This document shows positions 22,546 to 33,078 of a DNA stretch of 64,000 nucleotides, in pieces. The first letter of the stretch is position 1, and every line of letters begins with the position of its first letter. A program made the translations under genes and the position numbers. This DNA is from Tachypleus tridentatus (Eukaryota; Arthropoda; Merostomata; Xiphosura; Limulidae), in contig NW_027467782.1 of the NCBI RefSeq assembly GCF_004210375.1, forward strand, positions 36,011,771 to 36,075,770. The letters are read 5' to 3'. The notes below the pieces were generated by a model, which had not been told where the DNA came from, ran no database searches, and saw nothing but the letters and a program-made list of their open reading frames with translations.

Positions 22546-23765
22546 GGTGGTAAAAAATCGTTAAAACGAGAAAGTATGTCATTCTTACTGTTCTCTCTAT
22601 TTTTCTTCTTCTTTAATTACTTTCGTTTCTCGACTATCTCTTTCATGACCACTTTGACTTAAACAAGAACTACATCACAATTACAGCCACAAAGTTTGTA
22701 TATAAAAGAAATATCACACCTTCAAACCTCGTTCTTGCAACTGAGTACGATAAACATGGCTTCCAGATATCTTATCACTGAAAATATTAATTATTTTGTA
22801 ATATGCAACGAACATTCACCAAAATTTGGTCAAAAACGGAAAGAACTCATTTTCAATTAGATAGTTAACTCTAAGAGTTGGATTAATAAACACAAAATGT
22901 TCACTGTTCGAAAATTATAACTTAAGTGTAAAACGTGCTCTTTATCGTTTCCTCGATACTATAACGATGTAAACAGTCAGTACTTTCTGTGTTATTAACT
23001 CATAATTTTCAGGTTAAACAAAATAAAACATACACACATTTTTTTACACAATTTTGAGACTTTATACGTTTTGTCGCTTTCAATTCTACTACAGGAATTT
23101 TCACCAGGCAAAATGAGATTACTGTAAGCCTAATTGAACTACTATTACTGTAGAACTAATTTTAAAGGTCACAGATTGCTATCTAGTTGGTTGCTATTTC
23201 TTTATTTTTAATTAAAAATACTATTCTTATTTATTTATTTTGTAATAAATATATTGTTGCTACCTTTTTATTGTTGAATAAATATTATTATTTCTTCATT
23301 TTTCACTAAATATATTTTTCTATTTTTCATTGTTCACTAAACCTATATATATATAATAGTACTGTCTGTTGTATGTTCAAGTAACAACTTCACAAGGTGT
23401 TGATGGATCTTGAAATTTGGTATGGAGGTTCATTGGATCCATGCAGAGATACATGCAAACTTGTGCTTTCATACTTTGTTTTGTAGTTTTTAATAGCATT
23501 TTTTATAATTACATAAAGAGAAGCAACTTTTCATTACTCTTCAGGACGGATACAATATCTAGTATGTTAAGATTTCTTTATTGTTCAGTGAATAGATTAT
23601 TGTTACTTCTTAATCGATATGACTTTTACTACTTACTGTACACTATTTATATTATTTTCACAAAAGTATTATCTAAAAAAAGTATGTATGAATTATATTT
23701 TGAAGAGTTCTTTATTTTTGTGAATAACGTAATGGCCAAGATGTCAAGTGAATCAATTCTAAATG
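22546..23765. other. AT-rich sequence, partly low complexity
   Basis: 23190-23345 has loose repeats of TATTTTTCATTGTTCACTAA-like text. The open frame at 23417-23848 runs into a SINE and has no motif, so it is not called. Confidence 0.4.
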
Positions 23766-24005
23766 GATGGCCAGCATGGCCAGATGGTTATGGAGCCATC
23801 CCACCTAACAAATTTGCCCCTTTCAGTAAAGGGAGCTTTATATTGTAACGATCCATCCAACTATTAATTGTTAAAAGAGTAACCCAAGAGTTTGGTGGTG
23901 GATGGTGATGATCAGCTGCCTTCCCACTAGTGTTTCACTGCTAAATGAAGGACGGATAGTTCAGATACCTCTCTTTTGAAGCTGTGCACGAAATTCAAAA
24001 CAGAC
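23766..24005 (+). mobile_element. tRNA-headed SINE, strongly decayed
   Basis: GGCCAGCATGGCCAGATGG head, B box deleted, then CCCCTTTCAGTAAAGGGAGC, AGAGTAACCCAAGAGTTTGG, CAGCTGCCTTCCCACTAG and CACGAAATTCAAAAC tail. Confidence 0.8.
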
Positions 24006-24210
24006 TCATCTGAGGGGACGTGTATCGTGACTGGTTCAAATTTCCTTCTATTCATGTTACATTTTTATAGTTGAGGATGTGCTTATTTTTCCCAGCATGC
24101 TTAGCTACTGTTGATATACCTGTATTTTAAGTTCTGATATTTTTTGTGTGTTTAGACATATGGATATGAAAAGGTTTCTTGGTGTCTCCAGTTTAATATT
24201 TTGAGTATTC

Positions 24211-24375
24211 AAACCTAAAATAATGTACATTTGGCTTGGGTTTGTCTTGACCTGAGAACAGTTTGAAACCTACAATAATGTACATTTGGCTTGGGTTTGT
24301 CTCGACTTGAAAACAGTTTGAAACCTAAAATAATGTACATTTGGCTTGGGTTTGTCTTGACCTGAGAACAGTTTG
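24211..24375. repeat. 55-bp tandem repeat, three units
   Basis: Three near-identical units containing AATAATGTACATTTGGCTTG then GGTTTGTCTTGACCTGAGAA. Confidence 0.95.
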
Positions 24376-24593
24376 ACAGGAAAATGAAGAATGGTAAAGA
24401 GGATTGATGTATATTTAATTAGGGTTTTGGTCTTCACTAATAAATTGTACGTATGTTAGATGATCATTGTTGTTTGTAATCTCGGAGAAATATTATTTAT
24501 TGTGCATTTACTTTTGAAAGACAACAAAAAATATTTTTAACAATGTGTTCGTGGCTCTATTAGTTATTTTATGATGTTCTATTTCTAACTGAA

Positions 24594-24980
24594 GTGGATT
24601 CCTGTACGTGGTAAGGGGACCTCCCAGGGAAGGTTCTGTTCTATCTGGTTACCTTCTCTGGGATCTAAACATCCACCCACGTGTTTGCCGTGCGTGGCGA
24701 CCCGTGAAGGGGAGGAGAGGATCCTGGTGGTTGAGGGGTCCAACCCTAACACACCACTTTGGCCTCGAATTCCTGTAGACGGGCGGCCTTTGGGTGGCCC
24801 CCTTGGGTCAATCGGCTGGTCCACTTGGGCTAGAGTCAACCAAGTACCAGTGTTGGAAGTTCTCAACGGGTGTTGTGGACATTGTGCCTGATGCTGGTGT
24901 TTGGGTATAGTGCTCACGAAACCCTGGCGTTGCTGCATTGTCCTTGCGTGACTTTGTAGTGCGTCCCCTTGTAGGGCTCC
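24594..24980 (+). promoter_or_regulatory. LINE copy B 5' UTR
   Basis: GC-rich relative to surroundings, without an open frame that reaches ORF1. Starts GTGGATTCCTGTACGTGG; a similar GAATTCCTGTAGACGGG recurs at 24768. Copy C has the same start at 41383. LINEs of this type usually hold an internal promoter here; no promoter motif was identified. Confidence 0.55.
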
Positions 24981-26285
24981 ATGGTGGGTGGGGTCAGTGG
25001 GTATCGAAATTTTTCCTTTTCCTATGGATCCTCAAAAAATTTAAATAAAATTGTAAAAAAACAGTCAATGGGTAAGCGACCACGTCTTGAATACTCAGAA
25101 CAGCAATCTTCAACATCAGTAACACACGTACCTCATTTTCTTATATTACATTCTCTTTCGGAAAAACCTTTAGGGCAAATGTCCCCTTTTTTTATTCAAA
25201 AGGGACTAGAGGGACTTGCTGGCTCTCCAAAATCAGTAAAGAAACTTCGATCTGGTGACATATTAGTTGAAACATCCACATCCCAACACAGAGAACTCGT
25301 GTTGAAATCAAAGGCAATTGGGGATATACCTATTGAGGTTACACCCCATGCTACCTTGAATTCTTCACGAGGAGTTATTGTTGAAAGGGATTTGAAGAAC
25401 GTTCCCGAGTCAGAGATTCTCGCTGGTCTCTCCACTCAAGGAGTTTCTGCAGTGAGGCGCATCTCCACTCGCAAAGATGGAATTACACTGCCAACAAATA
25501 CCCTCGTTTTAACATTTACTTCACCACGTGCACCTGCCACCATCAAGGCAGGTTATCTCATTTGCAGGGTTCGGCCATACATACCAAACCCTCTTCGATG
25601 TTTCCAATGTCAGAGATTCGGCCACTCAAAGACATCTTGTCGTGGTTTCCTGACATGTGCTCGTTGTGGAGGCAAGGACCACGATGCCTATGACTGTGAC
25701 ATGAACCCACATTGCGTAAACTGCAATGGTTCTCACCCCTCATACTTTCATTCTTGCCCAAAATGGTTGGAGGAAAAAGAGGTGCAGCGTCTGAAAACGA
25801 CACATAACATTAGTTATCCTGAGGCTCGGAAATTGCTGTCCACAACTCCATCTCGGACATATGCTGCTGCACTTCATTCCACAACTACAGTGGGAGTGCA
25901 GACAGATCTCTGTGCCTCCAAAAGAATCGTTTTCAAAACAAATGAAAAGCCTTTTGACCTCCGTGGTTAAAAGGTTGATGAATCAACTACCACACCTATC
26001 TCTGTCCCTCCCATACCTTCCAACACACCTCAAGATCCACGTCCTTCAGTTTCAAATACAGGCATTTCGTCTGATATATCTTTTTCTCCCACCACAAGAG
26101 ACAAAACAATTATTCGTTCGCGTTCTCAGTCACTAGATTCCCCTTCCAATAACAAAAACCTGCCCACCCGACACAGAGCAGGATCCATGGAGGTTGATAG
26201 ACCTCCTCCGACTAAAGACAGTAAAGAAAAAAGACGTGGTCGTAAACCGAAGGGTTCTCCAGCCACTTCACCTACCCGTTCTTAA
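24981..26285 (+). pseudogene. LINE copy B ORF1, three CCHC knuckles, one internal TAA
   Basis: The frame runs 434 codons to TAA at 26283-26285, interrupted once by TAA at 25968-25970 after codon 329. Residues 60-200 include the basic block SPKSVKKLRSGDILVE, RRM-like in placement. Knuckles: C207-x2-C210-x4-H215-x4-C220, C226-x2-C229-x4-H234-x4-C239, and C245-x2-C248-x3-H252-x6-C259. The part after the stop stays open and ends in a basic tail (KEKRRGRKPKGSP). The protein should coat LINE RNA. The start chosen gives MVGGVSGYRN; Met30 is an alternative. Confidence 0.9.
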
Positions 26286-26287
26286 AA

Positions 26288-29200
26288 ATGGCCACCTTGA
26301 TACAATGGAACTGTCGAGGTTTACGTTCTAATCTGGATGATATCAAAACGCTGATTGCTTCCTACCATCCTGTTTGTCTTTCTTTACAAGAAACATTTCT
26401 CAAAACTACTGATACTGTTTCCATTCGGCAGTTTTCTCTGTACAGAAATGACAGGTTGTGTGATGGTCGAGTACATGGAGGGGTGGCACTGTTGGTTGAT
26501 CAACACGTGCCCACCCTGTCTTTGTCACTCAACACACCCTTGGAGGCTGTAGCCATCCGTGTTTCCTTGGGTCATACCATCACTGTTTGTTCTCTGTACC
26601 TGTCCCCTGGAAAGACATATGATCAATCAGATCTGGATGCTCTCGTTGAACAATTGCCATCTCCGTTTCTAATCCTAGGGGATTTTAATGGACATCATCC
26701 CCTCTGGGGAAGTGCTATTATTGATGGGAGGGGCCGATCTGTAGAGTGTATGCTCTCTGATCACAATCTTTCTCTTTTCAATACTGGTTCTTCCACTTAC
26801 TTTCATGCACCTAGTCAGTCCTTTACCGCTATTGATCTCTCAGTTTGCTCCCCTTCATTATTCTCCCATTTTTCATGGAGGGTTGACAGTAATCCACTAG
26901 GCAGTGATCATTTTCCAATCCTTATAAGAGAGACTGGCCGTGGTCGATGCCACCCTACCCGCGTGCCCCGGTGGAAGCTGGATCAGGCAGACTGGTCCAC
27001 TTTCACTGCTCTCTCAGAACTTGATCCTGCCATCGTAAATCAGCCATCAATAGACGACGGTGTAGCAGCGGTAACTGACTGTATTACACATGCAGCTGCT
27101 CAGTGTATTCCTAAAACCTCGATACGTTTTCCATGATATCCTCGTCCGTGGTGGAATCCTGCTTGCCACTTAGCACGGAAGGCTCAAAAGCGGGCCTGGG
27201 ATACTTTTTGTAGATATCCCACACTTTCAAACCGGGTTGCTTTCCAACGGGCCCGTGCACATGCTAGGTGGGTAAGACGTCACAGCCAGAAGGAATCTTG
27301 GATTAAGTTCACAACCAGTATATCTTCTACCACCAGTTCCAAGATCATATGGGACAGGATTCGAAAGGTTAATGGACACTACAATTCTATCCCCCTCTCG
27401 ATCTTACTCTCTGATGGTCAGGAGGTGACTGATGTTCGGAACATCGCTAACACTCTAGGTGAAAGCTTTTGCCGGGTATCTAGCACTTCTGCTTGTTCCT
27501 CCACCTTCCTGGCCATCAAGACTCGGGCGGAGCGATCACCTCTTTCCTTTCGAACTGACTGTTTCTTTGACTATAATCGTCCCTTTACCCTGGTGGAACT
27601 AAAAATGGCCCTTCATCGGTCTGCCAGTACGTCTGTTGGACCTGATGATATTCATTATGACATGCTGCACCATCTATCTCCTGCTTCTCTTGATGTCCTT
27701 CTGATTGTTTTCAACCGGATCTGGCAGGAGAATGTTTTTCCTGATGCTTGGCGCCAGGCTATTATTTTACCTTTCTCTAAGCCAGGGAAAGATCCCAAGA
27801 TTCCTTCAAACTACCGTCCAATTGCTTTGACGAGCTGTCTCTGTAAGACATTAGAAAGGATGGTTAATGCTCGTCTTGTTTGGTTCCTTGAATCAAACAA
27901 CCTCCTCTCGCCCACCCAGTGTGGGTTCCGTCGACAGCACTCCACCACAGACCACCTAATTCGTCTTGAAACATCTATCAGAGAAGCCTTTCTCAACCGC
28001 CAACATCTTGTATCAATATTCTTTGACATAGAGAAGGCTTACGACACAACATGGAAGTATGGCGTTTTGCGAGACCTCCATACATATGGGTTACGTGGCC
28101 ATTTACCCATGTTTATTAAAAAATTTTTAATGGACAGGAGATTCCAAGTTCGTGTGGGTTCGACACTTTCCCGTTCCTTTGTACAGGAACTTGGAGTCCC
28201 TCAAGGCCGTGTATTGAGTGTTACACTCTTCAGTATAAAGATAAATGCCATCACTGAACAACTCCCTCTCACTGTTGCGAATGGGCTGTATGTCGATGAC
28301 TTTCACATCTCATGTCAGTCGTCAAACATGAGATATATTGAGCGGCAACTACAAACCGCCCTCAATTGTGTACGGAAGTGGACTATGGCGAACGGCTTTA
28401 ATTTCTCTCTCTCCAAAACTGTATGCATGCACTTTTGCCGTCGACGGGGTATTCACCCTGATCCTGAACTTCATATCGGTGGAGTTTTGCTGCCAGTTGT
28501 CCCGGAGACTAAGTTCTTGGGGCTTATCTTTGATCGTAAACTGACCTTTATACCACACTTAAAGCAGCTTCGGGTCAAATGCACAAGAGCACTGAACATC
28601 CTCCGTGTTCTCTCTTCTACCAGTTGGGGGGCAGATCACTGTTCAATGTTAAAGGTATATCGTGCTCTTATTAGATCGAAACTCGATTATGGATCAATGG
28701 TCTATGGCTCTGCCAGACCCTCGGCCTTAAAGATGCTGGACCCCGTTCATCACCAAGGACTTCGACTCTGCACTGGGGCTTTCCGTACCTCTCCAGTTCA
28801 AAGTATATACATTGAATCTCATGAACCTTCTCTACACCTTCGCCGTTTGCAACTATCTTTACAATATACTTCGAAACTTCATTCCTTACCAAAGCATCCC
28901 ACCTGGAAATGTGTTTTCCTTCCTCGGTGGGCAGTACTTTTTCAGAACAGACGATCTGTCATTGCTCCGTTTGGCCTTTGCATCCGGAAGCAATTGGATG
29001 AATTGGGTCTGTCCTTGGATAACATTGCATGTTCCACAGGTCGGCCCATCCCACCATGGCTTATTACAGCCCCAAATGTGACCTTTCTTTCAGTCACCTA
29101 AAAAGGCAGATACTCCAGATTGGAAGTACCGTCTTTTATTCAATGAATATCTTTCAAACAATCATTCAGTTCCTATTTATACAGATGGTTCCAAATCAGG

Positions 29201-29970
29201 TAATTCAGTGGGCTCTGCTATGGTTTGCTATGGGTCAGTAGTTGCACGCAGAATCCCTTCTACAGCTTCTGTGTTCACTGCTGAACTGTATGCCATATCT
29301 CTTGCCCTGGATCATATTGCAGCTGAGCAGTACTCCAACTGCACTATTTATACTGATTCGCTTAGTTCTATACTTGCCTTGGAATCGCTACACGTTAGCT
29401 CACATCCTATTCTCGCTGATATTCGTAACCGACTGGCCCGTTTCTCATTAGCAGCTACTTCAATCCAGTTTTCTGGATACCAGGCCATGTTGGTATTCGC
29501 GGGAACGAGCTTGCAGACATGGCAGCTAAATATGTCTGCTTCAGCACCATCACTCCTATGCCTATTCCGTACATGGACTATGGTGTTGTCTTCAAGGCTC
29601 GGCTCCGTGCCAGCTGGCAGTCCACTTGGAATGAGCAACGTGACAACAAACTTTTCAAATCAAACCCAAAATTGGACTTTGGCCATCTAGCTTCCGTAAA
29701 GTTTGGAAGGAGGAAGTTGTTCTCACTAGGCTACGCATTGGTCACAGTTTTTTAACTCATCATTTTCTTTTATCTGGAACTGATGCACCAATGTGTAATT
29801 TGTGTAACACTCAAATCACTATCAGCCACGTTTTACTTTCTTGCCATCGTTACAATTCTCAACGACGGCAATATTTTAAACATATTTTTTCCCAGGGTCA
29901 ATCTGTAACATTGGACAGAGTTATTGGTGATGGTGACTCTGTCCACCTTGATAATGTTTTAATATTTTAA
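26288..29970 (+). pseudogene. LINE copy B ORF2: endonuclease, reverse transcriptase, RNase H, CCHC
   Basis: ATG at 26288 follows ORF1 by two bases. APE endonuclease: LIQWNCRG, LQET (E35), GDFNGHH (D132, N134), SDH 206-208. TGA at 27134-27136 breaks codon 283 (CGA in copy C). Reverse transcriptase resumes in the same frame: LPFSKPGKDPKIPSNYRPIA, FFDIEKAYD, GVPQGRVLSVTLF and YVDD near codon 668-671. RNase H (YTDGSKSG, TAELYAI, YTDSLSS, ELADMA) spans about 29178-29530. C-terminal knuckle CNLCNTQITISHVLLSC, C-x2-C-x7-H-x4-C. Single-base losses near 29078, 29104, 29470 and 29672 shift frame. About 1228 codons if repaired. Confidence 0.92.
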
Positions 29971-30061
29971 TGGCCATTAACCTTTTTAATTGTGGTTCCT
30001 TTTTTACAGTTTTAATCTCTGTCATTCAATTTGACATTGGACAATGGCCAGAACATTAAAT

Positions 30062-30156
30062 AACTCGACACCAGGACTGGAAAGGCCAACTTCAGGTGAC
30101 TAACGCTCCTGTTTGAACAATCCGTTTGAACTACTCGTTAGTCATCCTGGCGAGTT
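30062..30156 (+). promoter_or_regulatory. LINE 3' UTR hairpin unit 1
   Basis: Outer pairs AACTC (30062-30066) with GAGTT (30152-30156) and CCAGG (30071-30075) with CCTGG (30146-30150). Inner pairs GACTAACG (30098-30105) with CGTTAGTC (30136-30143). All pairs are Watson-Crick. Confidence 0.75.
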
Positions 30157-30230
30157 GTTATTATACTTTTACTGCATATCATTTCACACTTTTACTAATT
30201 ACCGTTTTAGTACTGGCCATATTGACTCAT

Positions 30231-30313
30231 AACCCGGAACCAGGACTGGAAAGACCAACTTCAGGTGACTGACGGTGGTTTTTATACTTACCTGTTAGTC
30301 TTCCTGGCGGGTT
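30231..30313 (+). promoter_or_regulatory. LINE 3' UTR hairpin unit 2
   Basis: Outer pairs AACCC (30231-30235) with GGGTT (30309-30313) and CCAGG (30240-30244) with CCTGG (30303-30307). Inner GACTGACGG pairs with CCTGTTAGTC through nine pairs, two of them G-U. Confidence 0.75.
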
Positions 30314-30564
30314 ACGATCATTACCATTCTGCTACAGGTAGTTCTTTACAACTTTGTTGACTGGATGTCAACACTGGGTTTTACGCCATTTTCTGTCTTA
30401 ATTGCCGTTTTGCTTTTATCTTCAATTACTTCTACAAATTTTACTCCATTTACTTGACTTTATCCTTTTACTGGACATTTGGCTACTCATTATTACGATT
30501 TTGCGGAGTGTCTTTTAAAACTTTTACTTTCTTTTACATTTTGATAATAGCTGCTATGACACAT

Positions 30565-30647
30565 AACCCAGAACCAGGACTGGAAAGGCCAACTTCAGGT
30601 GATTGACGGTGGTTCTTGAACTTACCTGTTAATCTTCCTGGCGGGTT
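30565..30647 (+). promoter_or_regulatory. LINE 3' UTR hairpin unit 3
   Basis: Outer AACCC (30565-30569) with GGGTT (30643-30647), CCAGG (30574-30578) with CCTGG (30637-30641). Inner GATTGACGG with CCTGTTAATC: both strands changed relative to unit 2, keeping the pair. Confidence 0.75.
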
Positions 30648-30892
30648 ATGATCATTACCTTTTTGCTAGAGTAAATACCTTACAACTTCTTATACTCTAC
30701 CTTTTATCTTAACATTGTAGACTAGGTGTCAACATTGGTTTTATACTTTTTTGTTTTACCTTCAGTTCCATTTATGTCTATTACTACATTTATTTATTTA
30801 TTTTTACATTTTTACCGAATGTCTGGCGCAGATAGCCTCGCTGCTTTGTGCCATAAAATACTAAATCAATCAATCAATCAATTCTAACTGAA

Positions 30893-31220
30893 TTGAATAA
30901 TTTGACTAGTAATATTAGCTTGCATATCTTTCGTATACACAGGTGTAAATTCTGTTAGAGATTTTTTTCATTACTAGTGACAGCTAACCCTTGTGTAGCT
31001 TTGACACGATATATATAATAAATAAACACGTTTTTACCTAATAACAAGACCTAGTTTCAATTTTTTTCAATTATGTTTTAAAATTTCTGTTGTGTTCTAC
31101 TATGATATTATTGCATTGCATTCTTCTATGAATTTGTTGTGTTCTATCATATTTCTAGTGTTCTACTCTATATTTTTTTCTATAATATTTTACTGAGTGC
31201 TAATATACATCTGTTATATT
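30893..31220. other. No recognised feature
   Basis: AT-rich sequence after LINE copy B. A faint SINE-tail resemblance (CCCTTGTGTAGCTTTG near 30990) is too short to call. Confidence 0.4.
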
Positions 31221-31224
31221 TTAC

Positions 31225-31715
31225 AATGGTTCTGTTGCTGCAGCTAAAAATTGCACACTATTTCTCTGTGACAGTACTGCAGATAAAAATTGCACACTAT
31301 TTCTCTGTGACAGTACTACAGATAAAAATTGCACACTATTTCTCTGTGACAGTACTACAAATAAAAATTGCACACTATTTCTCTGTGACAGTACTACAAA
31401 TAAAAATTGCACACTATTTCTCTGTGACAGTACTGCATATAAAAATTGCACATTATTTCTCTGTGACAGTACTACAGATAAAAATTGCACACTATTTCTC
31501 TGTGACAGTACCACAGATAAAAATTACACATTATTTCTCTGTGACAGTACTACAGATAAAAATTGCACACTATTTCTCTATGACAGTACTACAGATAACA
31601 ATTGCACACTATTTCTCTGTGACAGTACTGCATATAAAAATTGCACACTATTTCTCTGTGACAGTACTACAGATAAAATTTGCATACTATTTCTCTGTGA
31701 TAGTATTACAGTTAG
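31225..31715. repeat. 39-bp minisatellite, about 12 units
   Basis: Units contain GACAGTACTACAGATAAAAA then TTGCACACTATTTCTCTGT. Because 39 is a multiple of three, one plus-strand frame (31139-31762, repeating VTVLQIKIAHYFS) and one minus-strand frame stay open; neither has other protein features. Confidence 0.97.
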
Positions 31716-31844
31716 ATCTACAGTTTCATGCATATTTTTCATATAATTTTCACATATTTTAATGCATGTCACTCCAGAGTTGTTAAAACCTGTTAGAACT
31801 GTTTTATGTATTTGACAACAAATAACTATTCTGTGTTATCATGT

Positions 31845-32122
31845 TACATGTTTCTACTATTACAGTTGGCAGTGTACAAAGATGTGTTACATATTTGACT
31901 AGTACAGTTGACAGTGTACAAAGATCTGTGTTACATATTTGACTAGTACAGATGACAGTGTACAATAATTTGTTTTACACGTTTGTACTATTACAGTTGA
32001 CAGTGTGCAATGATCTTTGTTACACGTTTTAACTAGTACAATTGGCAGTGTACAATGATCTGTTACATGTTTGTACTTATACGATAGTGTACAATGATCT
32101 GTGTTTTGACTAGTACTGTTCA
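31845..32122. repeat. About 46-bp minisatellite, six units
   Basis: Diverged units containing TACAGTTGACAGTGTACAA and GATCTGTGTTACATRTTTG-like text. Confidence 0.9.
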
Positions 32123-32422
32123 CCCTCACTGTAGATGTACACGCTTATAGCTGGAATCAAGTTTTGATTAACGTATTTCCTAATGTACAAGAAATGAAGA
32201 AAATTAGAAACGTTTGTCTGAAATCAGAAATTCTAAAATTGTGCTGTCGTTTAGTCGGCCATGTTTTCCATGGTTATTAATTAGGTATACTTTATTCTCT
32301 CTTCATAGGTCTCAATAGTTAGACTTGCTAACCATCTGACATGTTTGAGTCATTTCTTTAGTTCAATGTGATCACTATTTTGTTACGAAAACTGACATAA
32401 AATTAGGTCAGTTAACACTTAC

Positions 32423-32519
32423 CTCACTTAGATCCGTGCAGCACTGGACACGCCCCGTGACGGGTCATCTCGTCTCCTTCCCCATTTCTTTTTAAATTCC
32501 ACCAGAACGCAACAGATCC
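32423..32519 (-). CDS. P4HA: P4HA-like exon with distal His and 2OG-binding Lys, TGA after GSK
   Basis: Reads GSVAFWWNLKRNGEGDEM, TRHGACPVLHGSK, then TGA (32424-32426) and one split base before a consensus GTAAGT donor. The family has Trp (TGG) here, so TGG to TGA. The distal iron His (TRH) and the Lys for 2-oxoglutarate (GSK) precede the stop. The TGAG GTGAGG context offers another donor but it breaks frame. Confidence 0.88.
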
Positions 32520-32528
32520 CTGGAAAGA

Positions 32529-32575
32529 GTATAGGTAGTGTTTCTTAAAAGTTAGTATAGGTAGTGTTTTTTAAA
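32529..32575. repeat. Two-unit tandem repeat near a P4HA splice acceptor
   Basis: GTATAGGTAGTGTTTCTTAA and GTATAGGTAGTGTTTTTTAA follow each other, about ten bases from the acceptor of the 32423-32519 exon. Confidence 0.85.
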
Positions 32576-32725
32576 AGTATTTTTGTCTATGAATTTCCCG
32601 AACTTTTCAGTTTGGTTACTTCATCATACATCCGATTGTATTTAAACTGTTCATAATATTAAGGTTTTTGTTATGATAATAATACAAGAATGGCATTAAT
32701 AAACGTAAAATAAATGTAACTATAC

Positions 32726-32794
32726 CTTCTTTGGCCACACCACAGTTCCGGCATAAGTAAAAGCAGTGGCTCCACCAGCCTCGACATCAAATAG
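32726..32794 (-). CDS. P4HA: P4HA-like exon with AGGATAF box
   Basis: 23 codons in phase 0: LFDVEAGGATAFTYAG then TVVWPKK. Acceptor ATTTCAG, donor AAG followed by GTATAG. It forms core strands of the double-stranded beta-helix fold. Intact. Confidence 0.9.
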
Positions 32795-32839
32795 CTGAAA
32801 TTAAAATGTACATCTGTTACTAATAGCGTAATTTATCTG

Positions 32840-33078
32840 TCCCGGCATGGCCAGGTGGGTTAAGGCGAGTGACTCCTAATGTGAGGGTCTCGGGATCGCA
32901 TCTCCCTCACTGTGGGAGCGTTATAAATTAACGATCAATCCCACTATTCGTTGATAAAAGAGTAGCCCAAGAGTTGGCGGTGGGTGGTGATGACTCTAGT
33001 TTTACACTGCAAAATTAGGAACGGCTAACGCAGATGGCCCTCGAGTAGCTTCGCGCGAAATTCAAAAACAAACTCATC
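32840..33078 (+). mobile_element. tRNA-headed SINE
   Basis: CCCGGCATGGCCAGGTGGG head, GACTCCTAATGTGAGGGTC, damaged B box CGGGATCGCATCTCC, body AGAGTAGCCCAAGAGTTGGC and tail CTCGAGTAGCTTCGCGCG. It sits in a P4HA intron, opposite orientation to the gene. Confidence 0.9.

Larger units (their letters stand above)
24594..30881 (+). mobile_element. Full-length LINE copy B (I-group-like) with 11-bp duplication
   Basis: About 6.29 kb flanked by a perfect duplication TTCTAACTGAA at 24583-24593 and 30882-30892. Order: 5' UTR, ORF1, two-base gap, ORF2, 3' UTR with three hairpin repeats, then a tail ACTAAATCAATCAATCAATC. It lies in the last intron of the P4HA-like gene in the opposite orientation. One stop in ORF1, one stop and about four single-base deletions in ORF2 make this copy inactive, but most of the frame is intact, so the insertion is fairly recent. 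RNase H and a C-terminal CCHC in ORF2 point to the I/Nimb group. Confidence 0.95.
29971..30881 (+). promoter_or_regulatory. LINE copy B 3' UTR with structured repeats and tail
   Basis: Contains three tandem copies of an approximately 95-base hairpin unit (30062-30156, 30231-30313, 30565-30647), then a terminal GCGCAGATAGCCTCGCTGC and TTTGTGCC segment and the short-repeat tail. In LINEs the reverse transcriptase recognises the 3' end of its own RNA. Confidence 0.8.

Noticed and set aside
23417..23848. 143-codon plus-strand frame
   Set aside because: AT-rich, hydrophobic by composition, no motif, and its end runs into a SINE.
24585..24938. Minus-strand 117-codon frame
   Set aside because: Antisense to the GC-rich LINE 5' UTR and not kept in copy C.
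31139..31762. 207-codon plus-strand frame repeating VTVLQIKIAHYFS
   Set aside because: The 39-bp repeat period is divisible by three, which keeps any stop-free frame open on both strands.
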